Assembly (NCBI GenBank): GCA_024362935.1
Contig: JANCRA010000019.1
Location: 1,704,001-1,768,000 of the forward strand
Direction of reading: 5' to 3'
DNA length: 64,000 nt
Source: Setophaga petechia
Taxonomy: Eukaryota; Chordata; Aves; Passeriformes; Parulidae
Part shown: positions 11,959 to 25,900 of the stretch, piece by piece
Position numbering within the stretch: position 1 is the first letter of the stretch
Layout of the letters: each line of letters begins with the position of its first letter
Program-made: the position numbers and the translations under genes
Notes under the pieces: generated by a model
Seen by the model: the letters and a program-made list of their open reading frames with translations, nothing else
What the model was told of the DNA's origin: nothing
Database searches by the model: none

Positions 11959-13693
11959 ACCTCCATATCTATTTGCAATGCCCGGCACAAGGTCTCTTCT
12001 AAATTCATAGTCAAACAGTTTTATCCACTATGCAGCAGCAAAACAGGAAAACATCACTTACTCGTTCATCATTTACTCTTTTCTGAAGCCTTGTTTCAAA
12101 TTTATTTTCTCCCTTCACAAAGGTGGAGGAAAATCTTAATTTATTAAGCAGGCTCAAATCCTGACAACAGGAAAATAGTCACATTAAACTGAAAAGCAGC
12201 TCACATTTGTCTGAAAAAAAAAAGGTCTGAATAGGAATGTATATTAAGCTGAAACAAATTAAGTAACACACAATGCACACAAGTGTCTGTCAAGCAGGGT
12301 TGCATGCTAAAATTTCCCACTTAGAATCACATTTAATGTATTTTACTTTCTTTTCTTTTTATACTGCAGGAGATATAATTTTAATTTGAATTATTGTAAC
12401 CTAAAAAGCCATTTTACTGGAAATGAGCAATTGATCAACATTTAGTACGAGAAAAGCAAAGGTAGAGAACGTTGATCTTTTAAATATTTTTTTCGTTTTT
12501 CCTCAGCTTGGTATTAATCAGAATGATTTAATAGTAGAGGTTTTTATAGTTTTCATCTAATCTCATATTACTTGCCTATCCCTTGGGGATATTACCACAT
12601 TTTAATCAAAATGCACTAGATGTACTTATGTCAGTGTTGAGCATCCTTTTTGCTTTGTTAATTAGTTACAACTCCGCAAAGACTTATACCTATATTAGGA
12701 ATTTGATTTCTTTTATATTTTTAATTGTAACAAGGACCAGAACTCATTAAAAACATGTATGATTAATGTATTTTCCTCAGGTATTTTATTTCCATCAATT
12801 CTGCCCTTCTGTAAACTCTCTTTGTGGATTCAATCAGGAAGGTTTAGAAAGAACATTCTTCCAGACCAATATGTGCAGGTTTGATTCTGTAAAATCTACC
12901 TTGTAAATGGACTTATTTTGGTTACAGTAAATATTACCAAATACTTCCAATTGTGATGCTGACGTGATCAATTTACAGCAGAAATAAAGCTGGCTTGAGC
13001 AAATCTAAGAGTATGAGCAGTGCATTTCAAGAGAACAGAGGTTCAGACAAAGCAGTGGAGGTAAGTCCTGGGGTTGCAGGAAATTTAACAGAAAGAAATC
13101 AAATACATGAAACGAATCCTTTCACTTTATTAGGTCACAGAAAAAATTAAGAATATTAACCACTGATATCATCTGCTCATTTCTAAAGAAGTTTGCAGCG
13201 ATAAAAATAGTTCATTTTGGTTTCACTCTAAACATGATGAATATTAGTGCAGAATGTGCTCTCACAGATTACCCTTGAATTAATGGAATCTCCAAATTCA
13301 GCCATTCATATTTGTCTGATAATTACCTAATTAAATTAGGAAATTCCTTGAATCAGAACATGGCATCTACTTGAAAACTGCTTGATGGTGACTACTGGGA
13401 AATAAATCAGTCATGCTGTTACACCTGCTATAATGTAAAAGTAATTCGTTCTAGTTCTTTCTTTTATCAGCTGAATCCTGAGGACAGGTTCATAGCTTGT
13501 AACGCAGCACAAGGCAAGCAGCCCTGAATAGGGTCTTAGAAAAATAATTGGTTCATGGAATATGTCTTCCTTCTGCAGTGAAGACACTGAAGCCACAAAT
13601 TAGAGGTTTATGTTCTTTGTGGAGCAAAAATGTATTCCTTGAGGGGTGAATGATAGAGAAATTTGAACCATCTCCTAAACCATCCCTGTTTTG

Positions 13694-13721
13694 TAGTACA
13701 TATAAGTTAGTACATATAAGA
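13694..13721. repeat. Two-copy 14-bp tandem duplication
   Basis: TAGTACATATAAGT is followed at once by TAGTACATATAAGA, a head-to-tail 14-bp duplication with one mismatch at the last base. It looks like a recent slippage event. Confidence 0.85.
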
Positions 13722-16535
13722 TCTATGGTTTCCCAAGTTATCCATTAGGAAGGTGTACTGTTGAAGATATTAATGAAAAATTAAATTAAGTGCCTAAAAA
13801 TAGAATTTTGTATTTAGAAAAAAACAGGATTTTCAAAAGAAAAATGCACAAAGGGAATGCATGCTAGAATGACTGCCCCACAAGATGTATGGTGGCACAC
13901 ATACTTCATTCTGGTATACAATTTGTTTACCCAAAATATTTTTTAGCTTGAGGGGTTTCAGAATTTTAATGAAAAATTTATTGATGTACTTTCTACTATT
14001 TAAAAGGAAGATGCTGTTGAAAACATCACAAGCATTGTAAATTATTGTTTATGTATCAGGATGCAGGTGCCACTGTCAAACCTTTTTACAAACTTCAATG
14101 TTTCTTATTAGAACTAAAAAATATTTGGATAATCAGAATATATTACAGAACACTGTATTAAACATGCACTGCATTAGGTGTTACAGAAGTACCTTGCTGG
14201 ATAGGTAGTTGTACAGAACATAAACAAAAACTGGGGCTTATTATAAAGGACTAATTGGAATCTCAGTTGTTTTAGAAGCTTGATGGCATGACAGAATGCT
14301 TGTGTTTGTATTTAAAAAAAATCTTGTACCTAAAAGAATGAATCAATTATATAACTTTAATCCCTGGGTACCGTGGCAGAAAAGAAAGGACTGTTTCTGC
14401 AGAGTGATGTGGTATCAGTGTCCATTTCTGTAACTGAAGCTTCTCAGTATACTCTCAAATGCAGAGTTATATCATTGAAGAAAATGTGTGGTGAAATAGA
14501 TATTTCAGCAAGTGAGAAAAGAACAAAGTTCAAAATATTGTGATGGACAAATGACTTGCCAGTATCTTCTATTACTGGTTCAAAAGCTCTCACACAAGAC
14601 CTCCACAAAACCTCTGATGGCAAACTCTACCGTGCTCTCATGCAGCAGTTTGGCAAAATAGCAGCGACAGCCAGAAGGTGAGGTTTTTTACAAAAGAGAT
14701 GACACAGCTATCCTGGGAAAGCCTTCTCTTTTACTGGGGGAGCTATGCCTAAAGATAACCACGTGTTTAGTCAGCTATCAGCCTGATAGATAGAGGAATT
14801 AAAGGCACACAAATTTATGGCAATCACAAAAAGGATAAGGTCATGTTTTAGGCTGGTTTCTAATTTGTATGGAAAAATCTCACTGAAAATGGAAGAATTT
14901 AGTGGCTAATGGTGGTAATGCCACTGTTAAGTAATAGATTGGTCACATCTTCATATAGGCCTTCTGAATAGAACAAAAATTTAAGTTGCCATTAGGACAA
15001 GCTAAAAAGAGGGATGCAAATTATATCTGTGTTATACATAAAATGTGCTTTGTATTAATAATTATACAATATTTTAACTATATATCCAGGAATATATATC
15101 TATCAAATTCTTATTTTTGAATTAATGAGTTTTGCCATTAATTCACACTCAATAATACTTTTTCCAGGCTTTTTTTTTTTTCATTTTTGCCACTCAGCAT
15201 AAAAGAATTAGTTCTTGCATTAACAATTCATTATTTAAAGGGACATTACTGTTATTCTAAAACTACATATGGCAGCAATCAGAAGTAAATGGGAAGGTAA
15301 AAATTAAGGTCACTGTTAAGAATTTTATTTAACATTCACAGATCCCTTTCCTGGTTTAAAGTATTAACCTAAGTGTTTATAAAAGAAGACACAGCCTTAA
15401 ACTCTGGTTATTCGATAGAATAAAGACCAGATGTTATAATTCCAGGTTTGGGTGCAAATGACATTTCTCTTTAAGAAGTAATGCATTTTGTCATAGCAAT
15501 TTGTGTTAAGATAAGAAGTCATGAGGTAGGCTGCCAAGTTCTCTCTGGTTCATTTGTTATGATTTTTGCACCTGACACAATGTCATGGGTTCAAGTCTCA
15601 AAGTGGCATTCTCTAGTGCTCTACTGATAGAAGAGCTATCTGTACTTTAGGTGACATTTTAAAACAAGCTTTCTGGCAGTTATCCAAATGTATGCTAAAA
15701 ATCATAAGAGACATTTTCAGATAAGAGCTGGAGATAATAGCACTCTTGTGGGCAGCATCTCTTCTCTATAAAACTCACTCTGTTACCTAAGATTGCCTGT
15801 GAGCTATTGCTGAGCACATCTGTAATGGCTGCTGCACTTTCTTCAATGTCATTTTATAAAAAATAATTCAGTATCCTTCAGAGGTGTTCAGTATCTGGGA
15901 TTGGAGGACCATTTTAAAATCAAATTCTATTCAGAGGGCAACAGGGGTTTTGTCACTTATGAGAAATTAATTTCTTGACTCTGGCAACCTTTTCACTATT
16001 TGTGTACTCAGGAAACATAGTCAGATTCTCTGAAGAATATTCTGTTCAGTGATGAGTTACTAGGCAGTAGAAAAGGACAATACCTGGGCATATGCAGCTG
16101 GGATTAAGATGTTATCAAGAGGGTAAGTGCTCCCCTAGGAGTCTGTCAAGCTCCAGGTTTTTCCTACAGGTCTGGTTAGTCCTGTCAAGAAGGGTAGTTT
16201 GCTCACCCGAGGTAACAGGGGTAAATAAGACCAGTGGTGTAGACTGTTTGATATTGATCTTTCTGCAAAATGTTTTTTTGCAGGATTTGGTCACAGTGAT
16301 TTTTTTCTATCAAGTTATTTTTTTCCTTGGTTTTCAGCTTATGTTGCAATGACATATTTGAATATTCTTGTCATTACAGATTACATTTTTGTGGTGAGAA
16401 TTATATAGCATATGCTTATCCAACAAAAAACATTTTTGCAGATGAAGTATGAACAACTCAGAATGTTGCCATAACTTTTTCCCATATTTTGGAGATTAAT
16501 AAGAGCAAAAAAACTTAATAAAGTCATCATAAATG

Positions 16536-16561
16536 TAATTAACCTAGGTATAATTAACCTA
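16536..16561. repeat. Direct repeat TAATTAACCTA, two copies
   Basis: The 11-mer TAATTAACCTA occurs at 16536-16546 and again at 16551-16561, a 15-bp period. It is a short duplication with no evident function. Confidence 0.7.
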
Positions 16562-17260
16562 TCTTAATGTGTACAATAAATGTACACAAGATACACATGG
16601 ATGCTGATAAACTCTTCATTAGACTTTCTACTGCTCTGTGCAAAAAAAAAGAGACCAGTAAAATAAAATCTCTGTGTTCTGACCCTAAAATATTTTCTAT
16701 TTGAGCATGTCCTTGTCCCTCTTGTGATAGGAAAATAAATTATTTTGACTGATGGGAACTACTGATCTATCTCTCTTCAAATATATATTGTACCCTCTGT
16801 TAACACTTTCTGATTTTATTGATAATTCCCTGATAAAATATTTTTGAGTAGCTGTGTTTTTGATATCTGATGGAATGGTATTTTTGATCTTACACCAAGG
16901 CATTTGTGTATTTTACTTTTCACTGTCTGGGATAATAATGTGTTAAGTAATGTCCAGTAAAAAATTAGAATTTGAGTCAAAAAATATGATTAAAATCAGT
17001 AAATTTTGCGTCTAATTCAGCTGAACCTGTGTTAGAGGTTCTGGTGCCACAGAGTTAATAGGTACTCCTATGAATTGCCTATTGCACACACAATAAGTAA
17101 TCTGAAGTCTGAGGAAAGAAGGGTAATTTATCTTTATCAAACTACAGTTACAGCTGTGTTTGAGAGAGTCTATGAGATTGGAGGGCACTAAATGGATTTG
17201 CTGTTTTATTGACTGAATTCCTCAAGAGTAGCTTTTTTCAAGAAAAGAAAGTTCCAAATT

Positions 17261-17281
17261 AAAAAAAAAAAAAAAAAAAAA
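17261..17281. repeat. Poly-A tract (A21)
   Basis: Twenty-one uninterrupted A. Upstream sequence shows no retrogene or SINE body that I recognise, so this is listed as a plain homopolymer. Confidence 0.9.
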
Positions 17282-20262
17282 CGGTATGGGAGAGTGGTAT
17301 GAATGAAACACTACACAAAACAAACTCCTTAACTTGAATTAACATCAAGAACAGATTTTTATGTGTTTGTAATTTATTGCTAAATGCCATATTTGCAAAG
17401 ACATTTACCCTTTTAGATTCAGGTAAGCAACAATTTTTTTTTTTAAGTATTGCTAATTTTTAAAAATTCGTCACCTGAAAGAGAATTTATCATGAGTCTC
17501 ATGCTACAGGATCTCCCAGAACCCAAAGATTTGATAGCTATGAGAAATAATTGAAAATTGGTTTACTACATATGCTTTCAATTTGTGATATTGAAACTAA
17601 GATGCCTAAGTGAAGGTATGTGTTCATACTGTGAAATACCTGACAGAGGGAGAAGCTGTCCCTTCACTCAGCATCTTATGACTGCTGGTGTTCAGCAGCA
17701 CAGATAAAATGTGCAGTCCAGTTTTCAACCTTCCCATCCCTTCCTGCTACTCACATAAATAGTTTTATTTGTGTTAGACTGGGAATGAGAGCTATGCAAT
17801 TGAATGAGGTGGTCTTGAGGAGGGTTTTGAATGAAAATGAGCATGGGGGGAAAACCATGTGTCAAGGACAACTGATTGGGCATGACATAGTGGCAGCTGC
17901 TTGCTAGGTAGCTTTCTGTGTTATACAGAGCTCAGCCTGTCTTACTAAGAAACAGATATGAAAAGGAGTAAAATAATTCTATAAAGGCAGGCGTTAATGA
18001 GGTGTTAATGAAAAAAAAAAATTGTGCAACAAAAAAGGCATTGGGAAAATGAGGAATTTTCCTGATGGAATAGCTATGTAGTATTTTTAAGATGAAGACA
18101 ATAAGCTTGATTTTTTTTTAACTGAAAAAGATGAAGAATCAATAAGTAACAGATTTTGAATAATATATTTTTTAAAAAATGAAAATATCTGCTTAGAAAA
18201 GGCTCATTGCAGAGGATGGACACCCAGAAAACAGTACTGTGACCTCTATTAGTATCCGAACTTTGTTGAAACATTTCTTCTGTATCTCATTTATATATCT
18301 TTCCTTCTTTATTTCTTTAAATTTCAGGATAAGTTAAACAAGTTAGGAACCCTTTATGTTTCTTGAGTGCATTTCATTAATGCATTTTAGGTGAGAAGTC
18401 ATTTTGTTACACATCAGGACTTATTTCTCCACTGCATGTTTATATAATTTATACAGAATTATATATTATATATGTATAACTTTCAGTGCTACTTTTGCAG
18501 AGTCATGAACCTCAATGGATATGGATAAGTCAACTATTTAGGCTTCATCACCAATTATGAGGATTCAAATCAGCAGAAGGTTATATAAACTCCTGTATTT
18601 TGAACATTTATGATTTTCTTTCTAATACTCACACACATTTCATATGTGTTTTACTTTTTTCCTACAGAAGAGTTATTTGAAGAAAAGTAACGCAGTTCTA
18701 GAGAAGAATCAATGCCACTTTCTGAAGAGTTTGCTGGTTTTGGTTTTTGGATATTTTTTCTTCCCTTAGGATGTGATATTCAAAATCAGATGAATAAATG
18801 AACAGATATTCAGAACATAGCATGAGGCTAACAAACCTCTTTTTGCTGAGATCACACGTAAATCTGCTGAATGAATGGACCTGCTCAGTTTATAATTTCT
18901 TATCTCATTACATATTACCTTAAAATGAAGTTCAGCACTACTGACTATATTTTGATTATACTGCGTTTCAGACAAACAAACACATTCAATATAAAATGTT
19001 ACTCAGAAGAGTTTTCCAGAATTAAAGGACTCTCATTAGGTGCCCTGATGACAAGGAAAAGTTGTTGGCTGAGTTTCTAGGCTCTGGAAGCAAAGGGGTT
19101 TTTTTGTAGTGTCATTGTTCTAACAATGTTGGAATAGACAAACTATTATGATGAAATTGCTCTTCATAGAAACATTTATATCTCACTGATTATACGAAAT
19201 AGGAACACCAAATATAAAATATAGGAAGGCAAGAATTATGAAGGCAAATGGTTTTACACTGTTCCTCTATGTCTTGGCTGCAGCTATTATTTGATTGTAT
19301 CACATGCAATAGTGTCAGATTAGTCTACAGACATGTTAGATGACAAGATTGCAAGTCCTAGATAATTAATATGATTAAAATATTTCACTCAATAATGGCA
19401 GAAATAATCTCTGATTCTAACTTAAATGACAGGCATGATAGGCAGGGGTACAAATGACATCTAAGGAGTTTTTTACAAAACTGAACTATCAGATTTAACA
19501 GTTCTAGGCAACATACAGCAAAATTTCAGTGACTCGGGCCTGTGGTGTAATTAAGGACACATTGATGTCTCTTCTTATTCTTAACTCTGAAGCTTTGAAA
19601 GCTTACTAGGCATCCAAAGACGGAAAGAGAAGGACAGATTAATACTGGGAGTAGACATCATTTGTGGCAGATGACAGACTTTGAAAGAGCTTATGCATTT
19701 TTTTTTTTAATATGTGTATACATTTTTTAAAAGGCAAACTATCAGACTGCATCTGATTTCCATTTTTGGTGTAAATATGTAGGAAAACAAGGGGAAGGTC
19801 CCAGTTTGATCCCACTTACTTTTTGTCATTTTGGTCAGCTTATTTGCTGCTTTTGTAGTCCAAGGAAATGCCTCAGCCCCCAGCAGGGGTTGCTTAGAAT
19901 GGACTCTGCTCTGCTAAACTTCATGCATAGAATCAACTTTTACTTTCATCTTTCCTTTTATCAAGCTTTTCTCTGTGTTTAGGGAATGAAAAGGATGCGT
20001 AGGTTGTTGCTTAATTTATTTTGTCAGCATGACTTTTGCATTTAGATTTCCAAAGCTGATTAGGGGAATGAGCTGCTCAACTGCCATTAAAGTCAACCTC
20101 CTTTTAGTTAGTTTAAGAATTAAAACATGTATCTGTGGGGTTTACAATTTAATGATAGTACAAAATTTATACACAAATCACAGGATTCTCTAACAAGGAA
20201 AACTTAAACTCAATAATTTCTCAGCTAGTTCTACAAGAAACTTTAACAGGGCAACTGATGGG

Positions 20263-20279
20263 AAAAAAAAAAAAAAAAA
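20263..20279. repeat. Poly-A tract (A17)
   Basis: Seventeen uninterrupted A after GATGGG. A T17 tract lies 292 bp downstream. Confidence 0.9.
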
Positions 20280-20571
20280 GGAGAAGAAAGTAAAACATGC
20301 CCTCAAAAAATAAAGGAATTAATTCAATTTTCTGAATTTTATCAAAATATGCATAAAAATCTGAAGTAAAATTTTCTTAACATATCAGTAGCAATCCAAA
20401 CCTGAGAACTCATATGATAAAAACTTTTGTATAAGAAAGCATTGAAAGAATGGTAACCGGAAAGAAAAACAGTAACAATAAAATATTACAAATTATGAAC
20501 CCAATTTTACAGATTTTAGTCAAAATGAAATAGAAAAAATGGTTGTGTCGTTTGTCGTGAATCAATACTTC

Positions 20572-20588
20572 TTTTTTTTTTTTTTTTT
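20572..20588. repeat. Poly-T tract (T17)
   Basis: Seventeen uninterrupted T. Together with the A17 tract 292 bp upstream it makes a pair of opposed homopolymers of equal length. Confidence 0.9.
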
Positions 20589-20693
20589 GCATTGATCATG
20601 ATTACAAATGTCAGACTTGAATCTATATTTCCAGATTTCCAGTTTCCATAAGAAAGGTGCATAAAACAAGCACTGTATGATCTGACAGCACAG

Positions 20694-20724
20694 TATTCTT
20701 TTGTTCCTAAAGAACAAAAGAATA
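20694..20724. repeat. Perfect 13-bp hairpin
   Basis: TATTCTTTTGTTC (20694-20706) pairs without mismatch with GAACAAAAGAATA (20712-20724) around a 5-base CTAAA loop. There is no U-run positioned like a terminator, and bacterial-type terminators are not expected in this genome, so it is recorded only as an inverted repeat. Confidence 0.85.
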
Positions 20725-22377
20725 ATTAACTACACAGATGTCTGAGATGTCTGACTTCTCATTTGAGATGTTGTTCCTAATATTTCAATAGCATTCTCAT
20801 TATTTATCCCCCAGACTGCCATTGGGCTTGAATGCAAAGACTGAATATTCTGTTTTGCTTTCCTGGACATCATTGATTGAAATTATTTGAATTGCTGTCA
20901 TCATATGTTTTCAAATTATATTCATTTCCTTTAAGCCTACTTGGCAAAATAGGGACCTTAATTGTATTGAACTGTACATTAATTTCCTTTCACCTTCTCA
21001 CTTCTCATAAAAAGTTACTGCCAATACTGATGAAATAGTAAATGGGGCAATGTTTTGACCTAATAACTGCCATTTAGGCAAGACAATTTATCATTGACAG
21101 TTTATAGATTATCACATTTGTATACTGATATGCATCAAGCCTTAGGTGTATCTTTTTTTATGAAATGTCCAGAATAGTTCAGAAAGCTCTTCTAAGGAAA
21201 CAAAATAATGAGAATTTTTTAGCATTGTGGTTGAATCAAGTGTATACAAGGGAAAGCCAGCTCTTTGAAACATGGCATCCAGTTTAGCCTGTAGAAATGA
21301 TGTGTGTATAATGTACAGATATGCAAAACTGAACAGCTTAAATTTTGAAATCAGACTTTCAGGATAGAAATACACTGTAACAAATCTCTGTGTCAGGGTG
21401 TTCTTCCTTCCTAAGTGGTGAAAGAGTTTTTGATTTTATTTGTTTTGCACTCAACAAAATAATCTGGAATTTGGTTTCAGTGTGAATGGGGGTCTCTGAA
21501 TTTGCCTTAGTTGAGGTTTTAGATTTATATTCTAAGAGCATATTTTGACTCATGGTGTTTCATTTTTACTTTATTCTTATGCTGTTGATCTACAATGAGC
21601 TCCTTCAAACTATTCTATTATAAATTATCCCATTTTTTAATAAAATAAAATTTCTAATATGCCAATCTGATCACTAAATGAATTAAAGTTCAGACTAGTG
21701 AAATTATGAATACAGCTGTTTTGATTGCTAACACAAAAAGATATCTGATTTCAGTCCCTGGAATTCTTGCATTAATTCTGTGAATTATGTCTTCACCAAC
21801 CCTTATACTGTCAATTTCACAAGCAGAAATTGAACAATTGTTTTTAATTAGGAAATATTGCATTTTTCATTAAACTGGAGGAACTTAAATTAGCAACCCC
21901 ACCCTCCCAATTTTATGCATTACCTTAACCTTAATGCATTATCTTCATCTTAATTTTGTCTCTGATGTCAAAAACATCTTTTTGTACACTCTGATGTGGA
22001 AAATAATTTGTAATAAGTATTGCTAATGCAATAATGGATTCTGTAGTGTATTAGATTACATTATTATATATTACACATGACAAACTTAACCAAGTTGCAA
22101 TAGACTTAGGTCTATAGCTAAAAATCTTTGAATATACTTTTATACCAAGATATTGTTTTCTCAGAGCATTGTTGTTCATATAAATTAAATCATGCTTTTA
22201 CAATATTTTGAAGAGAAATAAAAAATAAGAGGACAGAATAAAAAAAGGGGGTCAAGTATGAAGCTCTTTTATAGTACATGTATTTACTATGTGGTTAATA
22301 ATATCACAACTACATGAGCGCAAAAATACCATTTGGAATTTCTTGATTCTAAACCTAACCCAAGGTCTTGGATTTAC

Positions 22378-22970
22378 TGTAAATACACAAGATGACAATG
22401 GCCCCAAAAAGACTACTCCTTAGCCCAGTGTCATGGAAGTCTAGGAAACCATTGCCACTCTAAGGGAGTCTGAAATGGCTCTGGAACCAGAAAGAGAGCA
22501 GCATGGTCCGAGTGCTAAAGCTCCCAAATCTGCAAAGACCTTCAGGCCACTGAACATGTACAGCTAGACTTTCAGACCTTGTGCTTGAGCACTCATGTCA
22601 AATCCCCCCTGGCAGCTGGTGTCTCCCACTGCTTTATGTTGCTTTTTTTTAAGTTCTTCTAAGCCTTCTGATGTTTACATTGTTGTAACAAACTTTCTCA
22701 CGTGCTTTTCTGTAAATACTCATTGTTTTGCATTCTTTTCTGGAGGAGGAAAACTTTGACGGACTGTTGGTTTGTCCAGTGTCATTGGAGAGACGGCACT
22801 GTCGCCCTTCAATCCACTGTCACTTTTGAAAATCTATAAATATTAAAGTCATTAATTAAAGCTTCTTCTTTTTACCTTAGAGATTCCAGTGTCTGCATTG
22901 GTTTTTTTTGTGTCCTATGGCAACAGCTTTCCACCACTCCTGACCTCATGCATGCCTGATCTGCTTGGCA
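22378..22970 (+). mobile_element. Probable solo LTR of an endogenous retrovirus
   Basis: The block is GC-richer than its flanks and has LTR layout: it starts TGTAAATACAC, has a TATA box (TATAAATA, 22835-22842), a polyadenylation-type hexamer ATTAAA (22855-22860) with TTCTTCTTTTT just downstream, then a U5-like stretch ending CTGCTTGGCA. If those are the TG...CA ends, the element is 593 bp and is flanked by a 5-bp direct repeat TTTAC (22373-22377 and 22971-22975), as expected for ERVL-type or some other retroviral insertions. The TATA box and polyadenylation signal are only about 20 bp apart, an arrangement found in several avian LTR families. No gag, pol or env sequence adjoins it. The ends were chosen by eye among several TG and CA positions, so the duplication could be chance. 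Confidence 0.6.
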
Positions 22971-25900
22971 TTTACAGGGCTGGTTTTGTGGAGGACAGCT
23001 TCATCCAGCCTTTTTATTCTACTGCTGTCTTGGTTGTGTGGGAAAATGAAACAAGTAGTGGAGCTTTCTGTTGTACTCAACTGGTTTTTAATCTGTGTTT
23101 GAAGCTATGCATGGCGAGACTGGCAAACATGACACAAAATTTCTTTTACTAGGTTGTGGCCATCAATGAATAAACATTTTAATATATTTTTATTTAAAAT
23201 ATATAAAAATGAAAAATAACATTCTACTTTGCCATGTAAAAGTGGATATTATCAAGACAGAAGGTTTTGAAAGTTTTTTTTATATTTAAAATTAAAATGA
23301 ATCTCAGCAGTAAGTAAAAATCAGCATGTTTCCACAGGATTTTTTTTGTACAAAAGCTGTATTTCTGTTATATGAATTATTTTCTATCAGCTTTAGCTCA
23401 TGACTGTATTTTTTATATTTTCAAATCTCTAATTGTGCAATAAAAATTATATCTTGCAGAGAAAAAAATTAAAAATCCATACATTCTTTGTTTTGATGCT
23501 TGAAGCATTTTGAAATCAAAATCAAAAGTAAACAAAATTGTACTAAGTGAATACTTCTCGTGTTTTCTTGTAGCCTGAAGTTTTTATCTTGGTTGAAAAT
23601 AGAAGATAGGTGAGTAGCATTTTCTATGGATGAAAACCTATAGATTTTATCCCTGCCTGAAAGTCCAAAACATATATTTTCTCTTCAAAACAAAAATCCA
23701 TGTCTCCTTACCTGTTGCAGAACGAGGGTCTACCTTTCATTCTGTTACTTAAAGAAAGAGTTCATGGGATGTAACAATTAGTGACAGAACAGAGATAAAA
23801 AGCACCATAGCCACTCATAACATGACCTACAAAGCTGTCCTTCAGGACTTTTTTGTTTTGTTTGTTCTCTCTTAAGATAATATACTAAAATATTTTATAA
23901 ACAAATATTAATCTTATGTATTTGACACCACCTAAAAAAGGATGCATTTGAAAAAATAAAATGGGTACTGCCTAAGCAATATACTTTCTAAAGAAAAATA
24001 AAGATCAATCAAATTATGAGGTTTTGTTTATAGAGTCAACACTCTTTTTTTCCTTTTTTTTTTTTTCAATTATAATTTTGGAAAAAGAAAATCCAACAAA
24101 TAATAGTCTTTTAGGAAGTTCTCTACACTTCATCTGTTGTAACAAGTGATCACTCCTTCAAAAAAGTCCTGACAGATTTTCACGGTGCTCTTACAAACAT
24201 ACTAAACTGGCGTATAATTCTTTTGAAACTGCATTGTGGTTTCCAGAGTACATGAATATTACGCTCTGTGAAAATTATTTGCAGAAGGAATAAAAATCAG
24301 GGGTTTGGTACACACAGTTCCAAGTTACACAGCTGCAAATCCAATTGTGCCTGTATTATGTGATCTCTTTTTCTTAAAAAGGCCATCTGTGATAACTGAC
24401 TTGCTCTGGACATACAAACAAGTTTTGCATCACGGAACAAACATTATCTGCTGCAAATACCGTGTGAATTAGTACTTTGTGACCTTTGTCAGATTTAACT
24501 GTCTGTAAGTCACAGCTGTACATGAGACTTCCCAGGTACTCTTTTAAATACTCATTTTTCCATGCATCCCATTACAGCACCTGCCCTACTGTGGAGCACA
24601 AAGCAGTATAGAATTTTTTTTCCATCTCAGTAGAGCTGGCACATCACCCTTCATCTACACTAGTACATAAAAAGTGTCTAAGTTGCTTCTTTGTCCAGGG
24701 ACCATTCCACAGTGCCATCATATGGCTCATCCGCTCTTTTTTCTCTCCACCTTCATCCAGGCAGGTTGTAATCATCCACTCTATTCAAACTCTAATCAAA
24801 CCATCCACTCTAATCAAACATTCTGAGAACTGTGTTTGTTCCTTGCTGTTCCCTGAGCAGTGCCTTGTTTGTGAGAGTGCTAACCTGCTCAGGCTAAAGT
24901 GTGGTGGGGATGTTCAAGTAATTAAATAGGAGAAACCAATAGAACACCATATCATAGACACATTGTTCACCACTCCATACATAGTTTATCTTCCCAGAAT
25001 TCTTCCTGCCTGGCTTAAAGCTTTGCCCTACTTTACATTAAAGCTTTCATTTTCAGACATCCTTTTTTGTTTTCCTCCATTTTTTTCCCCCTCAACAGAG
25101 TATTTTTGCCAAAACTCCATCCTATTCTCCCAACATCATGTTTGCTACCACTATTCCCTAAGTCCTAATTCTCCAGAAAATCTGAGAAAAATAGCCTAAC
25201 CTCCTTGTTTCTTTCCCTTGGTGTTTTTTTCATTCCTCATCCATTCTTGTCAGAGTATTTTGTCATCCTGTGGATATACAGCATCTCTGGGAGTAAAAAT
25301 ACCCGATTTGACAAGCAGCTTCCCAAAACTAGACTGGATTATAATAGACAACAAATTGTGGAGTCATACAAGAAAGTGATTCGGAACTACTGTTTTCTTT
25401 ACTTCTGCATAACATGATTAAGACCTAGGATTGGTGACTCATTAGAATTACGCTGAGGAAAGACTGCATTATGCTCAAAATCTTGTTTACTGGCGAAGTA
25501 GAAGCATATCTTACAGACAAGTAAAGCCAAGAATTTGTTGTTAGTATAAAATGAAGTCTGAAGAGTTTTATCATTGTTAGTGCAGATTTAATAACTGAAG
25601 AAAAAGAAAAGTAACAATGCAGTTGGCATGCTTAGTTTCCTCCACTTTTCCTGGTTCTATGCTCACTCTTATCCTGCTCCTTTTAGGATCCACTTGTAAT
25701 TATTTTTAAACGTTTCCTAATATGCTTTCACACCTTTACTCACTCTTCATTGATTTGCAGCTCTGCACTACATCTAAATTTCATATATACAATGTCTCTT
25801 AAGTGTGGGAGATGTTATTCCTTTGTTAGCCCTAAAATTAGCTGTGCCCAGCTCCAGGTCTGCATTTCTTTGATTAATTATTGAGTTGTTCATAGCTGTG

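Larger units (their letters stand above)
11186..22377. other. Long unique AT-rich non-coding stretch
   Basis: About 11 kb without a supported gene or recognisable mobile element. It holds homopolymer tracts, small tandem duplications, a perfect hairpin at 20694-20724 and one strong splice-site-like pair near 11.94 kb, all listed separately. Open frames are at most 86 codons and look random. Confidence 0.55.

Noticed and set aside
15572..15625. TGTCATGGGTTCAAG-like start of an LTR
   Set aside because: No TATA box, polyadenylation signal or opposite end could be found downstream.
17261..17281. Poly-A tail of a processed pseudogene
   Set aside because: No AATAAA at the right distance upstream and no coding similarity; likewise for the other homopolymers.
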